From JBOHHM01 sp050725495 (GTDB lineage Bacteria > Pseudomonadota > Gammaproteobacteria > Burkholderiales > Burkholderiaceae_C), in assembly GCA_050725495.1 (NCBI GenBank), contig JBOHHM010000110.1:1-6238 (forward strand): DNA of 6,238 nucleotides, given 5' to 3'. Made by a program: the position numbers and the translations under genes. Numbering within the stretch: position 1 is the first letter of the stretch; the number at the start of each line of letters is the position of its first letter. Below, in pieces: positions 1 through 5,297 of this stretch. A model generated the notes under the pieces. That model did not search any database, was not told the DNA's origin, and was given only the letters and a program-made list of their open reading frames with translations.

Positions 1-44
1 TTCAGCAGCGTGCCCTCGCACTGATCCAGCAAATCAAGGCGTAG
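1..44 (+). CDS. C-terminal tail of an unidentified protein (partial)
   Basis: The third frame from the left edge is open from position 3 and ends at a TAG at 42-44. It reads QQRALALIQQIKA, an amphipathic Leu/Ile/Ala/Lys helix of the kind often found at the end of bacterial proteins. The other two plus frames look less protein-like: one stops at 22-24 and the other runs on with little character to 82-84. Thirteen residues cannot identify a family, and no function is proposed. The call rests only on residue composition, so it could be chance. Confidence 0.3.
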   Translation, partial: QQRALALIQQIKA

Positions 45-322
45 GCAGCAGCCGGAACCCCGAGTTCAAGCTAAGTGCTTGATGGATATGGGAAAACTCG
101 CTTGGGAGGGGGAGGAACTTCAGCCTAAACAGAACCGGCCATCAAAGTGTCGCAGCCCTGTCGAACCGCAACTGCCTGAGCCTCGACCATCGACGTCGCA
201 GCAAGCCAGCCACCGATGGCTCCTCGGATGACCCCGGACCGCACCCATCCTGGGCCACGCTCACCCGGCCAGCAGACGAGCACCACGCGCATCGTTGCCG
301 GATTGCCGACCTCCGCGCGGTG
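45..322. other. Intergenic stretch without a recognisable gene
   Basis: No convincing reading frame, RNA gene or mobile-element end was seen. Short dyads are present. TCAAGC (66-71) pairs with GCTTGA (77-82) around a 5-base loop, inside a wider CGAGTT (61-66) / AACTCG (95-100) pair. CCATCG (187-192) faces CGATGG (214-219), and AGCCA (208-212) pairs with TGGCT (217-221) over a 4-base loop. None is followed by a T-run on either strand, so none is a classic intrinsic terminator. The stretch lies between the tail of a plus-strand gene and the 3' end of trhA, so it is where both transcripts must end. The left half (about 60-170) looks less GC-rich than the rest of the window. Confidence 0.5.
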
Positions 323-958
323 TCACGCCGCGTAACCCAGCACCGCGAAGAAGTGGCAGCCGGTGCCGGCCACGACGAAGCCGTGCCATACCGCGTGCGC
401 GTAGCGCAGCCGGGAGTCCAGCAGGAAGAACACGACTCCCGCCGTGTAGGCGAGCCCGCCGGCCACGAGCAAGCTGAGGCCGGGCTGAGGCACGCGCTCG
501 ACGAGCGGCACGGCCGCGATCAGCACGAGCCAGCCCATGACGAGGTACAGGCCGGTCGACAGCCAGGGGTGCGACAGGCGGTCGAAGACCTTGAGCGTGA
601 CGCCTGCGGCCGCCAGCGACCACACCAGCCCGAACAGCGTCCAGCCCCATGGGCCCCCCAGGGCGCCCAGCGCGAACGGCGTGTAGCTGCCCGCGATGAA
701 CAGGTAGATGGCGCCGTGGTCGAGCTTCAGGAAAACGCGCTTGGCGCGGCCCGCCGGCAGGGCGTGGTAGAGCGTCGAAGTCAGGTACAGCAGCACCATG
801 GTTGCCGCAAACACGGCGGCGCCGACCAGGCTGGCGGCACCCAGGTGGCGCGCCGCATCGATCAGGAACGGCACGGCCACGATAGCAGCCAGCAGGGCGA
901 CGCCGTGGCTCACGCTGTTGGCGATTTCCTCGCCCAGGCTCTGTGGACGCTCGGTCAT
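323..958 (-). CDS. trhA: Hemolysin III / TrhA family seven-helix membrane protein (PAQR superfamily)
   Basis: A 211-residue inner-membrane protein of usual length for bacterial hemolysin III (TrhA) proteins, which are distant relatives of eukaryotic PAQR receptors. About seven hydrophobic helices can be traced, near residues 13-34, 42-65, 79-99, 103-125, 131-152, 160-180 and 187-208. Family landmarks are visible: N15..S17-H18 at the start of helix 1, S61 and H65 in STLYHAL, D80 before IYLFIAGSYTPF, and H188-x3-H192 in HAVWHGFVV. In PAQR proteins the equivalent Ser/His/Asp and paired His residues form a zinc site suggesting metal-dependent hydrolase chemistry; bacterial TrhA has been linked to membrane lipid homeostasis. 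The hemolysin name is historical. The ATG at 958 gives the family's usual N-terminus; only a weak GGGA lies about 10 bases upstream. The gene is codirectional with the Bug gene but 205 bases away and functionally unrelated. The family is certain; the role here is inferred. Confidence 0.93.
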   Translation of the reverse strand: MTERPQSLGEEIANSVSHGVALLAAIVAVPFLIDAARHLGAASLVGAAVFAATMVLLYLTSTLYHALPAGRAKRVFLKLDHGAIYLFIAGSYTPFALGALGGPWGWTLFGLVWSLAAAGVTLKVFDRLSHPWLSTGLYLVMGWLVLIAAVPLVERVPQPGLSLLVAGGLAYTAGVVFFLLDSRLRYAHAVWHGFVVAGTGCHFFAVLGYAA

Positions 959-1020
959 GCGGGCATTGTCCCATGCAGCCGGCGCCGCGCGGGGGACATT
1001 TTCATGACGATCATCAAAGA

Positions 1021-1098
1021 CCGGGCGGGCATGCCACTGCGGTGCACCTGCGCTTTGCCATCCGCGCCCCGTCGCTGCCGGAGGCCATTCAGGAGCGG
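1021..1098 (+). pseudogene. Degraded fragment of arfB (ribosome-rescue hydrolase)
   Basis: Positions 1039-1098 match 4901-4960 inside the intact arfB at 54 of 60 bases. In the same frame 17 of 20 residues agree (AVHLRF..IRA.SLPEAI.ER). Just upstream, 1021-1032 reads P-G-G-H where intact ArfB has A-G-G-Q. The catalytic Gln of the GGQ motif is therefore His, and the five codons' worth of sequence between motif and AVHLRF is missing. No clear arfB N-terminus is recognisable upstream, and the basic C-terminal tail needed for ribosome binding is absent: the match ends at 1098 and the slyX fragment begins about 22 bases later. The fragment cannot encode a working rescue factor. It is read as a remnant left when the module to its right was inserted. 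A distant trace of homology may extend to about 1000, but the alignment there is too weak to claim. Confidence 0.82.
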
Positions 1099-1159
1099 CG
1101 GCGGGCGCGGGAGCGGAGGGCGTCAGTCATGCGGCGGCAGTTCCGCGCGCCGGTTGGGC
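1039..1159 (+). repeat. Left copy of a two-block direct repeat shared with 4901-5297
   Basis: Two blocks are repeated in the same order and orientation. Bases 1039-1098 match 4901-4960 (54 of 60), and 1120-1159 match 5258-5297 (about 33 of 40). The left copy lacks about 276 bases between the blocks, where the arfB C-terminus and its 3' flank should be. The copies are about 90 percent identical in the best block, so this is not a recent tandem duplication. Confidence 0.8.
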
Positions 1160-1161
1160 GC
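1123..1161 (-). pseudogene. Degraded 3' end of slyX
   Basis: Bases 1120-1142 match 5258-5280 at 21 of 23 positions, and the match continues more weakly to 1159 (about 33 of 40 overall). On the minus strand the fragment reads N-R-R-A-E-L-P-P-H-D and a TGA at 1125-1123. The intact SlyX ends N-L-R-E-E-L-P-P-H-Y and TGA, so 7 of the last 10 residues and the stop codon are kept. The fragment starts within three bases of the stop codon of the Bug gene, so the rest of slyX is gone. It faces the arfB fragment exactly as intact slyX faces intact arfB, but the roughly 297 bases between the two matched blocks in the intact locus are reduced to 21. Confidence 0.78.
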
Positions 1162-1163
1162 AC

Positions 1164-2165
1164 TCAGTCGCGCATGTTGGCGAACTTGACCAGCGTGGCG
1201 TACTTGCCCGCATCTTCGCGAATCACGCGCGCCAGGTCCTCATTGCCGGTCGCCGGGACGGCGCCGCCATCCTCGAGACGGCGGCGCACGGCAGGGTCCT
1301 GCAGGCCTGCCTGCAGCGCGACGCGCAGGCGTTGCGCGATCTCGGGCGGCAGGTTGCGCGGCGCGGCCAGGGCGAACCAGCCCGTGAGGTCGTAACCCTT
1401 GAGCAACGGGTGCTCCCCGAGGGCCGGAACATGGGGCAGGGCGGGGCTTCGCTTCGCCGAAGAGATGCCCAGCGGCACGATGCGTCCGCTCTGGATGAAG
1501 GGTGCGGCCGCCGTCGGCGAGATGATGGCGAAGTCCAGCGTGCCGGCCACCAGTTCCGTGGTCAGCGGCGCGGTGCCGCGGTACGGGATGTGGGTCATGA
1601 AAAGCCCGGCGCGTTGCTTGATCAGTTCGCCCGCGAAGTGCAAGGTGGAGCCTACGCCCGAACTGCCGTAGCTGTGTTTGCCGGGGTTGCGCTTGACCGT
1701 GTCGATGAATTCCGCCAGGGTCTTCACCTGGGTCTTGGGGCTGGCGGCCAGCAGGACAGGCGCCGTGGCGATCAGGCCGATGGGGGTCAGGTCCTTCTGC
1801 GGGTCGTACTTCTGTGCCGGGTTCACCAGTGCCGTGGCGGCCATTTCGTTGCTCGAGCCTGCCAGCAGCGTGTAGCCGTCGGCAGGACTATTGACCACGC
1901 GCTGTGCTGCGACGGCGCCGGCCGCGCCGGCCTGGTTGTCCACGACCACGCTGGCGCCGAGCTTGGCGGCCAGCACATCGGCGACGACGCGCGCCGCCAT
2001 GTCCACGGAGCCTCCAGGCGCATAGCCCACGACCAGCTTGATCGGCTTGGAGGGGTAGGGCGTGTCTGCCAGCGCCGGCACGGCCAGAGCCAGCGCTGCC
2101 GCACACATGGCGGCGACGGCGCTGCGGCGGGACAAGGAGCGTAGGGGGGCTTTGCGGTGCAACAT
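1164..2165 (-). CDS. Bug-family periplasmic tripartite tricarboxylate receptor (TctC-like)
   Basis: A 333-residue extracytoplasmic solute receptor of the Bug/TctC type, the family greatly expanded in Burkholderiales. These proteins bind small organic anions or amides in the periplasm and, in complete systems, deliver them to TctA/TctB. The N-terminus is a signal peptide: basic residues with a twin-Arg pair at 13-14 (LSRRSAVAA), a hydrophobic stretch 15-31, and a likely cleavage after ALA at 31-33. Family blocks follow: YPSKPIKLVVGYAPGGSVD (about 37-55), VVVDNQAGAAGAVAA (73-87), DGYTLLAGSS (96-105), then GSSGVGSTLHFAGEL and HIPYRGTAPLTTELVAGTLDF. I chose the ATG at 2165 over an upstream TTG at 2204, which only adds 13 residues before a good signal peptide. 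No clear Shine-Dalgarno is visible. It follows the amidohydrolase by 57 bases, probably one transcript. No TctA/TctB genes are in view, so it is an orphan receptor here. The ligand is unknown. Confidence 0.95.
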   Translation of the reverse strand: MLHRKAPLRSLSRRSAVAAMCAAALALAVPALADTPYPSKPIKLVVGYAPGGSVDMAARVVADVLAAKLGASVVVDNQAGAAGAVAAQRVVNSPADGYTLLAGSSNEMAATALVNPAQKYDPQKDLTPIGLIATAPVLLAASPKTQVKTLAEFIDTVKRNPGKHSYGSSGVGSTLHFAGELIKQRAGLFMTHIPYRGTAPLTTELVAGTLDFAIISPTAAAPFIQSGRIVPLGISSAKRSPALPHVPALGEHPLLKGYDLTGWFALAAPRNLPPEIAQRLRVALQAGLQDPAVRRRLEDGGAVPATGNEDLARVIREDAGKYATLVKFANMRD

Positions 2166-2222
2166 GAGGCGATTTGAGCTTAGGGGTGGAGAAAGCTTGC
2201 ACAAGCGAGCGAGGCGTGGCGC

Positions 2223-3440
2223 TCAGGCCGGTGTGCGCAGGAAGCGGCGCACCAGCTGAACCCAGTAACTTGCCGCGATGGGCAGCATGGCGTCGTTGAA
2301 GTCGTAGCCTGGGTTGTGGACCATGCAGCCGCCGCTGCCATGTTCGTCGCCCACGCCATTGCCCACGATGAGGTAGCTGCCCGGGCAGTGTGCCAGCATG
2401 AAGGAGAAGTCCTCGCTGCCCGTGAGCGGCTGCAGAGGGGGCAGCAGGCCATCTTCGCCGAGCCAGTCCAGCGCCACCTGGCGCGCGAAGGCGGTCGAGG
2501 CCTCGTCGTTGACCAGTGCCGGGTAGCGCCAGTGATAGTCGACCTCTGCACTCACGCCCAGCGTGGCGGCCTGGGCCTGCACCAGTTCGGTGATGCGCTC
2601 GCGCAGCATGGCGCGAATCTCGGGCCGGTAGGCGCGCACCGTCAGCCGCATCACCACCGAGCCGGGAATCACGTTGGGTGCATCTCCGCCGTGGATGGCG
2701 CCAACCGAGACCACGGCCATGTCGCGCGGATCGACGTTGCGCGAGACGATGGTCTGCAGCGCCACGACAATGTGTGCCACGGCCACGACCGGATCGGCTG
2801 CCAGATGCGGTGCGGAACCATGTCCGCCGCGACCGACCACGGTCACCGTGACGGAGTCGGAAGAGGCCATGAACGGCCCTTCCTTGAAGCCGAACTTGCC
2901 GACCGGGAAGCCGGGCATGTTGTGCAGGGCGAAGATGGCGTCGCAGGGGAATTGCTCGAACAGTCCTTCCTCGACCATGCGACGTGCGCCGCCCAGCCCT
3001 TCCTCGGCCGGCTGGAAGATCAGGTGCAGCGTGCCGTCGAAGTCTCGCGCCTGGGCAATGCATCTGGCCGCCGCCAGCAGGATGGCGGTGTGGCCGTCAT
3101 GGCCGCAGGCGTGCATCTTGCCGGCGATCTGGCTGGAATAGGGCGCGCCGCTGTCTTCCTGTATGGGCAGCGCGTCCATGTCGGCCCGGAGGCCCAGGCG
3201 GCGGCGCCCGTTGCCGAGCTTGAGCGTGCCCACCACGCCGGTGCCGGCCAGGCCCCGGTGCACGTCGTAGCCCCAGGAGGCCAGCCGCTCGGCCACGAGT
3301 GCAGAGGTGGCGAACTCCTCGTAGGCCAGTTCGGGATGGGCGTGGATCTGGTGGCGCAGGGCCACCATGTCCGACGCGATCTCCCGGACCTCTGGCAGGA
3401 TGTGCTGCGCGGCGGCAGCTTGCTCGATGACGAACGACAT
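2223..3440 (-). CDS. M20D-family metal-dependent amidohydrolase (N-acyl amino acid / hippurate hydrolase type)
   Basis: A 405-residue cytoplasmic amidohydrolase of peptidase family M20, subfamily D (relatives: hippurate hydrolase HipO, IAA-amino acid hydrolases, YxeP). These enzymes cleave the amide bond of N-acyl amino acids and similar compounds using a metal pair. Motifs in order: RALRHQIHAHPEL-like opening (about 28-38), RADMDALPI (85-93), HACGHDGHT (110-118) with metal ligands C112 and H114, FQPAEEG (142-148) with E146/E147 as catalytic base and metal ligand, ALHN with H173, a lid/dimerisation domain about 190-305 containing GRGGHGS, TGSEDFSF (340-347), and HNPGYDFND with H375. All metal ligands are present. 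The ATG at 3440 gives the normal length; an AAAGGA lies about 11 bases before it. The frame is open far upstream into lysR, but that is antisense. It heads a likely operon with the Bug receptor and is divergent from lysR, which probably regulates it. The substrate is not determinable. Confidence 0.96.
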   Translation of the reverse strand: MSFVIEQAAAAQHILPEVREIASDMVALRHQIHAHPELAYEEFATSALVAERLASWGYDVHRGLAGTGVVGTLKLGNGRRRLGLRADMDALPIQEDSGAPYSSQIAGKMHACGHDGHTAILLAAARCIAQARDFDGTLHLIFQPAEEGLGGARRMVEEGLFEQFPCDAIFALHNMPGFPVGKFGFKEGPFMASSDSVTVTVVGRGGHGSAPHLAADPVVAVAHIVVALQTIVSRNVDPRDMAVVSVGAIHGGDAPNVIPGSVVMRLTVRAYRPEIRAMLRERITELVQAQAATLGVSAEVDYHWRYPALVNDEASTAFARQVALDWLGEDGLLPPLQPLTGSEDFSFMLAHCPGSYLIVGNGVGDEHGSGGCMVHNPGYDFNDAMLPIAASYWVQLVRRFLRTPA

Positions 3441-3477
3441 GGAAGGTGGAATCCTTTGGTGACTCTTGATGCGCCTT

Positions 3478-3483
3478 AGTCTA
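3478..3483 (-). promoter_or_regulatory. Possible -10 element for the amidohydrolase-Bug operon
   Basis: Read on the minus strand, 3483-3478 is TAGACT, a fair -10 match, 38 bases before the amidohydrolase ATG. Seventeen bases further upstream is TGTCCT, a poor -35. A weak -35 is common at promoters that need a LysR activator, and the half-site array at 3511-3536 would then sit around -40 to -65. This is a pattern-based guess. Confidence 0.25.
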
Positions 3484-3510
3484 GGAGGTGGGCGAAGGGC
3501 AGGACAGACA

Positions 3511-3536
3511 GGCATTGCCAATCGGCATGGGTTGCC
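3511..3536. promoter_or_regulatory. Candidate LysR operator: alternating GGCA/TGCC half-sites with T-N11-A
   Basis: Four half-sites alternate across 26 bases: GGCA (3511-3514), TGCC (3516-3519), GGCA (3524-3527) and TGCC (3533-3536), separated by 1, 4 and 5 bases. The T at 3515 and A at 3527 make a T-N11-A LysR box with an internal TGCC-N4-GGCA dyad. The site lies in the divergent gap between the amidohydrolase and lysR. Its centre is about 60 bases before the lysR ATG, near the usual upstream recognition position, and about 80 bases before the amidohydrolase ATG. The sequence pattern is seen directly; assignment to this LysR protein is inferred. Confidence 0.5.
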
Positions 3537-3569
3537 GCTCGTCTTGCGGGAGGGGGCGAATGCCCGTTC

Positions 3570-3575
3570 GATAAT
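3570..3575 (+). promoter_or_regulatory. -10 element of lysR, placed for a leaderless transcript
   Basis: GATAAT is a five-of-six match to the sigma-70 -10 consensus and ends six bases before the lysR ATG at 3582. A start point at the normal distance falls on the A of that ATG. A possible -35, TTGCGG (3544-3549), has a long 20-base spacer. There is no Shine-Dalgarno just before the ATG; the only purine-rich run (3549-3556) lies 25 bases upstream, before the -10. Autoregulation by the adjacent operator is likely for a LysR gene. Confidence 0.4.
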
Positions 3576-3581
3576 CACGGC

Positions 3582-4550
3582 ATGAAATTGCACCAACTGC
3601 GCTATCTGGTCAGCGTGGCGTCCGAGGGCAGCATCCGGGCCGCCGCCCGTTCGCTGGGTGTGACGCAGGCGACGGTCACACAGGGCCTGCGCGAGTTGGA
3701 AGCACACTGCCAGGTCACGCTGGTCACGCGCAGCAGCGGCGGCGTCAGCTTCACGGCAGCCGGCCGGGACGTGCTCGAGCATGCCCAGCGGGCGCTCGCC
3801 CAGCTGCGCCAGGCCGAGGACAAGCTGGCCCACTACCGCAACACCGGCCCCCAGCAGCGCCTGTCCATAGGGATCACGCCCTGGGTGGCGCAAACGCTGA
3901 TGGCGCGGGTGCTGCAGCCGTTTCGGGCGGAGTTGCCGCATGTGCAGTTGGAGGTGTACGACGGCCTGTCGGCGCTGGCCTATCCCAAACTGCGCGAGGG
4001 CAGTCTGGACCTGATGATCGGTCGCATCGGCAGCGACGAGTCCATGCAGGGCCTGCACGCGACCCCGCTGTTCAGCTACGAGATGACGGTGGTCGCCCGG
4101 CTGGGCCATCCGCGCGCGCAGGCGAAGTCCATTCATGAACTGCTGGACAGCGACTGGGTGCTGAATTTCGCGCCCGGCGAGAGCGCGGCGCTGATGGACA
4201 ACCTGTTCCGCCAGCACGGGGCCGAGCCGCCGCGTCAGCGCATTCACGTCGCGCAGTCGGTGTCCCTGATGCTGACGCTGGTGCGTCAGACGGACATGCT
4301 GACCTTCTGCCCATGGCCGCTGGTGGAGACCGACAGCCTGCGCAGCAGCATGGTGGCGCTTGCGCTGCGCGAGCGGTTTCGCACCCATACCGTGGGCATC
4401 GTGCGCCGGGCCCAGGAGACCCCATCCCCCGCGGCCGCCCGCTTCATCGCCCATTTCCTCGAGCAGGTGCGTGCTGCCGTGGCCTCGAATGAGCCCGAAT
4501 TGCGCAGGGTGTTCTATTCGGTGGACCTGCTGGACGCCGTGCTGCGCTGA
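3582..4550 (+). CDS. LysR-type transcriptional regulator
   Basis: A 322-residue LysR-type regulator, a DNA-binding protein that usually works as a tetramer and responds to a small effector. The N-terminal winged helix-turn-helix spans residues 2-61: MKLHQLRYLVSVASEGSI, the recognition helix around ATVTQGLRELE (30-40), then RSSGGVSFTAAG (50-61), with the usual TAAG signature. A linker helix runs to about 88 (AQLRQAEDKLAHY). The effector domain occupies about 92-300, starting RLSIGITPWVA and containing the LREGSLDLMIGRI block (about 136-148) typical of the first subdomain. The usual LF.R before the wing is VTLVTR here, a conservative change. The gene is divergent from the amidohydrolase across 141 bases, the classic arrangement for a LysR protein and its target. 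Its effector is probably the amidohydrolase substrate or product; that is inference. There is no good ribosome binding site (see the -10 entry). Confidence 0.96.
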   Translation: MKLHQLRYLVSVASEGSIRAAARSLGVTQATVTQGLRELEAHCQVTLVTRSSGGVSFTAAGRDVLEHAQRALAQLRQAEDKLAHYRNTGPQQRLSIGITPWVAQTLMARVLQPFRAELPHVQLEVYDGLSALAYPKLREGSLDLMIGRIGSDESMQGLHATPLFSYEMTVVARLGHPRAQAKSIHELLDSDWVLNFAPGESAALMDNLFRQHGAEPPRQRIHVAQSVSLMLTLVRQTDMLTFCPWPLVETDSLRSSMVALALRERFRTHTVGIVRRAQETPSPAAARFIAHFLEQVRAAVASNEPELRRVFYSVDLLDAVLR

Positions 4551-4801
4551 GCTGGAAGCTGTTCGGTCGTTTGGGTGGTGGCTTGACGCAGATCGCCGGG
4601 ACTCGCGTCGGGACAGGCGGTGCGGTAGGCGGTGAGCGCGGCGGCTGCCGGGAGCCCATACGCGGCCAGGGCCCGATGGCCGTGGACCGCCGCCGGCCCG
4701 TATCATCCCAGGCTTATGTTCGACCCCATGATCCCTGGCTTCTCTCGCCGTGGCGCAGCTTGCCGACCGGGCGCTTGCGGCTGCCTGGAGCCGCGCCGCG
4801 C
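4551..4801. promoter_or_regulatory. lysR-arfB spacer containing the arfB promoter region
   Basis: No protein gene of usual quality is seen in this 251-base gap. TATCAT (4701-4706) and TATGTT (4715-4720) are possible -10 elements for arfB, but neither has a good -35. A short open frame starts at the ATG at 4716 (separate entry). No T-rich hairpin follows lysR, so its transcript may run on towards arfB in the same direction. Confidence 0.25.
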
Positions 4802-4805
4802 ATGA
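4716..4805 (+). other. Possible 29-codon upstream reading frame overlapping the arfB start
   Basis: ATG at 4716 opens a frame of 29 codons beginning MFDPMIPGF and containing three Cys (R-G-A-A-C, G-A-C-G-C). Its TGA (4803-4805) overlaps the arfB ATG (4802-4804) as ATGA, the arrangement of translationally coupled genes. It has no strong ribosome binding site; a TATCAT -10-like element ends 9 bases before it. In DNA this GC-rich a short open frame can be chance, so it is recorded only as a possible leader or coupling frame. Confidence 0.15.
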
Positions 4806-5215
4806 ACCGGCCGCCGCTGTCGGTGCGCGAGGACGAGGTCGAGTTCAGCGCGATCCGCGCCCAGGGCGCGGGCGGACAGAACGTCAACAAGGTGTCCAGC
4901 GCGGTTCACCTGCGCTTTGTCATCCGCGCCTCGTCGCTGCCGGAGGCCATCAAGGAGAGGCTGCTGGCCCTGAGCGACCAGCGCATCACGGCCGAAGGCG
5001 TGGTGGTGATCAAGGCGCAGATCCACCGCAGCCAGGAGCAGAACAAGGCCGAGGCGATGGCGCGCCTGCAGGCGCTGGTCGACAGCGTGGCCGTGCTGCC
5101 CAAAGGCAGGAAAGCCACCCGGCCCACCCGAAGCTCGCAGCGCAAGCGCCTGGACGGCAAGGCCGCCAGGGGGGATGTGAAGCGGCTGCGCGGGCGGGTG
5201 TCGGGCAGCGAGTAG
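4802..5215 (+). CDS. arfB: Alternative ribosome-rescue factor ArfB (YaeJ/ICT1 family peptidyl-tRNA hydrolase)
   Basis: A 137-residue protein close to the 140 residues of E. coli ArfB (YaeJ). ArfB enters the A site of ribosomes stalled on non-stop mRNA and hydrolyses the peptidyl-tRNA, freeing the ribosome without tmRNA. The catalytic GGQ is at residues 24-26 in GAGGQNVNKVSSAVHLRF, the release-factor-like domain ends at about 95, and a highly basic tail (about 101-132, rich in Arg/Lys) matches the extension that lies in the empty mRNA channel. The ATG at 4802 begins MNRPPLSV, the expected N-terminus; a GGAG lies 11 bases upstream. The same frame is open further upstream, but that part has no family similarity. 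It converges on slyX with a 45-base gap. A broken copy of its core lies at 1021-1098, 3.8 kb to the left. Confidence 0.96.
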   Translation: MNRPPLSVREDEVEFSAIRAQGAGGQNVNKVSSAVHLRFVIRASSLPEAIKERLLALSDQRITAEGVVVIKAQIHRSQEQNKAEAMARLQALVDSVAVLPKGRKATRPTRSSQRKRLDGKAARGDVKRLRGRVSGSE

Positions 5216-5297
5216 GTCCACGCTCACCGCTGGCGGCGGCTGCGTGGCGAGCAGTTTGCGTCAGTAATGCGGCGGCAATTCTTCCCGCAGGTTGCGC
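4901..5297 (+). repeat. Right, intact copy of the arfB-slyX direct repeat
   Basis: This is the undamaged counterpart of 1039-1159. It covers the middle and end of arfB, the convergent gap, and the last codons of slyX. The matched blocks are 4901-4960 and 5258-5297. The two copies bracket the amidohydrolase-Bug-LysR module. Confidence 0.8.
5222..5252. terminator. Imperfect hairpin between convergent arfB and slyX
   Basis: GCTC (5222-5225) pairs with GAGC (5249-5252), and after one mismatch four further pairs (one G-U) extend the stem towards a GC-rich loop. It lies in the 45-base gap between two convergent genes, where a shared terminator would be expected. The run after it on the plus strand has only three T. 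The structure is plausible but not a textbook intrinsic terminator. Confidence 0.22.

Larger units (their letters stand above)
1160..4801. other. Candidate inserted module: amidohydrolase, Bug receptor and LysR
   Basis: This segment separates a broken arfB-slyX copy (1021-1161) from an intact one (4802-5479), both in the same orientation. The left edge is sharp: slyX-like sequence ends at about 1159-1161 and the Bug stop codon is at 1166-1164. The right edge must lie somewhere between the lysR stop (4550) and arfB (4802). No integrase, transposase or terminal inverted repeats are visible, so a recombination or allelic-exchange event is more likely than an autonomous element. The boundaries are inferred from the duplicated sequence. 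Confidence 0.5.

Noticed and set aside
1041..1048. GGTGCACC palindrome as a regulatory site
   Set aside because: It arises from one base difference from the arfB sequence GGTTCACC, so it is better explained as a chance change in the degraded copy.
1147..1161. GCGCC/GGCGC hairpin just after the Bug stop codon as a terminator
   Set aside because: The stem is only five pairs, has no T-run, and lies within sequence explained as the slyX remnant.
320..1189. Long plus-strand open frame across trhA
   Set aside because: It is antisense to a clear seven-helix protein, is full of Arg/Gln/His/Ala typical of shadow frames in GC-rich DNA, and has no domain signature.
1332..2144. Plus-strand frame antisense to the Bug gene
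   Set aside because: Arg/Gly/Gln-rich shadow frame with no recognisable family.
2166..2204. TTG at 2204 as the start of the Bug gene
   Set aside because: It adds 13 residues before an already complete signal peptide. The ATG at 2165 fits the family.
1888..3063. Minus-strand frame spanning the amidohydrolase-Bug boundary
   Set aside because: It overlaps two well-supported genes in a different frame and has Arg/Ala/Gly-biased composition.
2316..3479. Plus-strand frame antisense to the amidohydrolase
   Set aside because: Shadow frame; His/Gly/Ala/Arg-rich without motifs, while the opposite strand encodes a protein with all catalytic residues.
2223..4706. Apparent 827-residue fusion of the amidohydrolase with an N-terminal extension
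   Set aside because: The extra 420 or so residues are antisense to lysR and have shadow-frame composition. The ATG at 3440 gives the normal M20D length.
1160..4801. The module as a transposon or integron
   Set aside because: No transposase, integrase, terminal inverted repeats or short target duplications were seen. The only repeats are the host-gene fragments.
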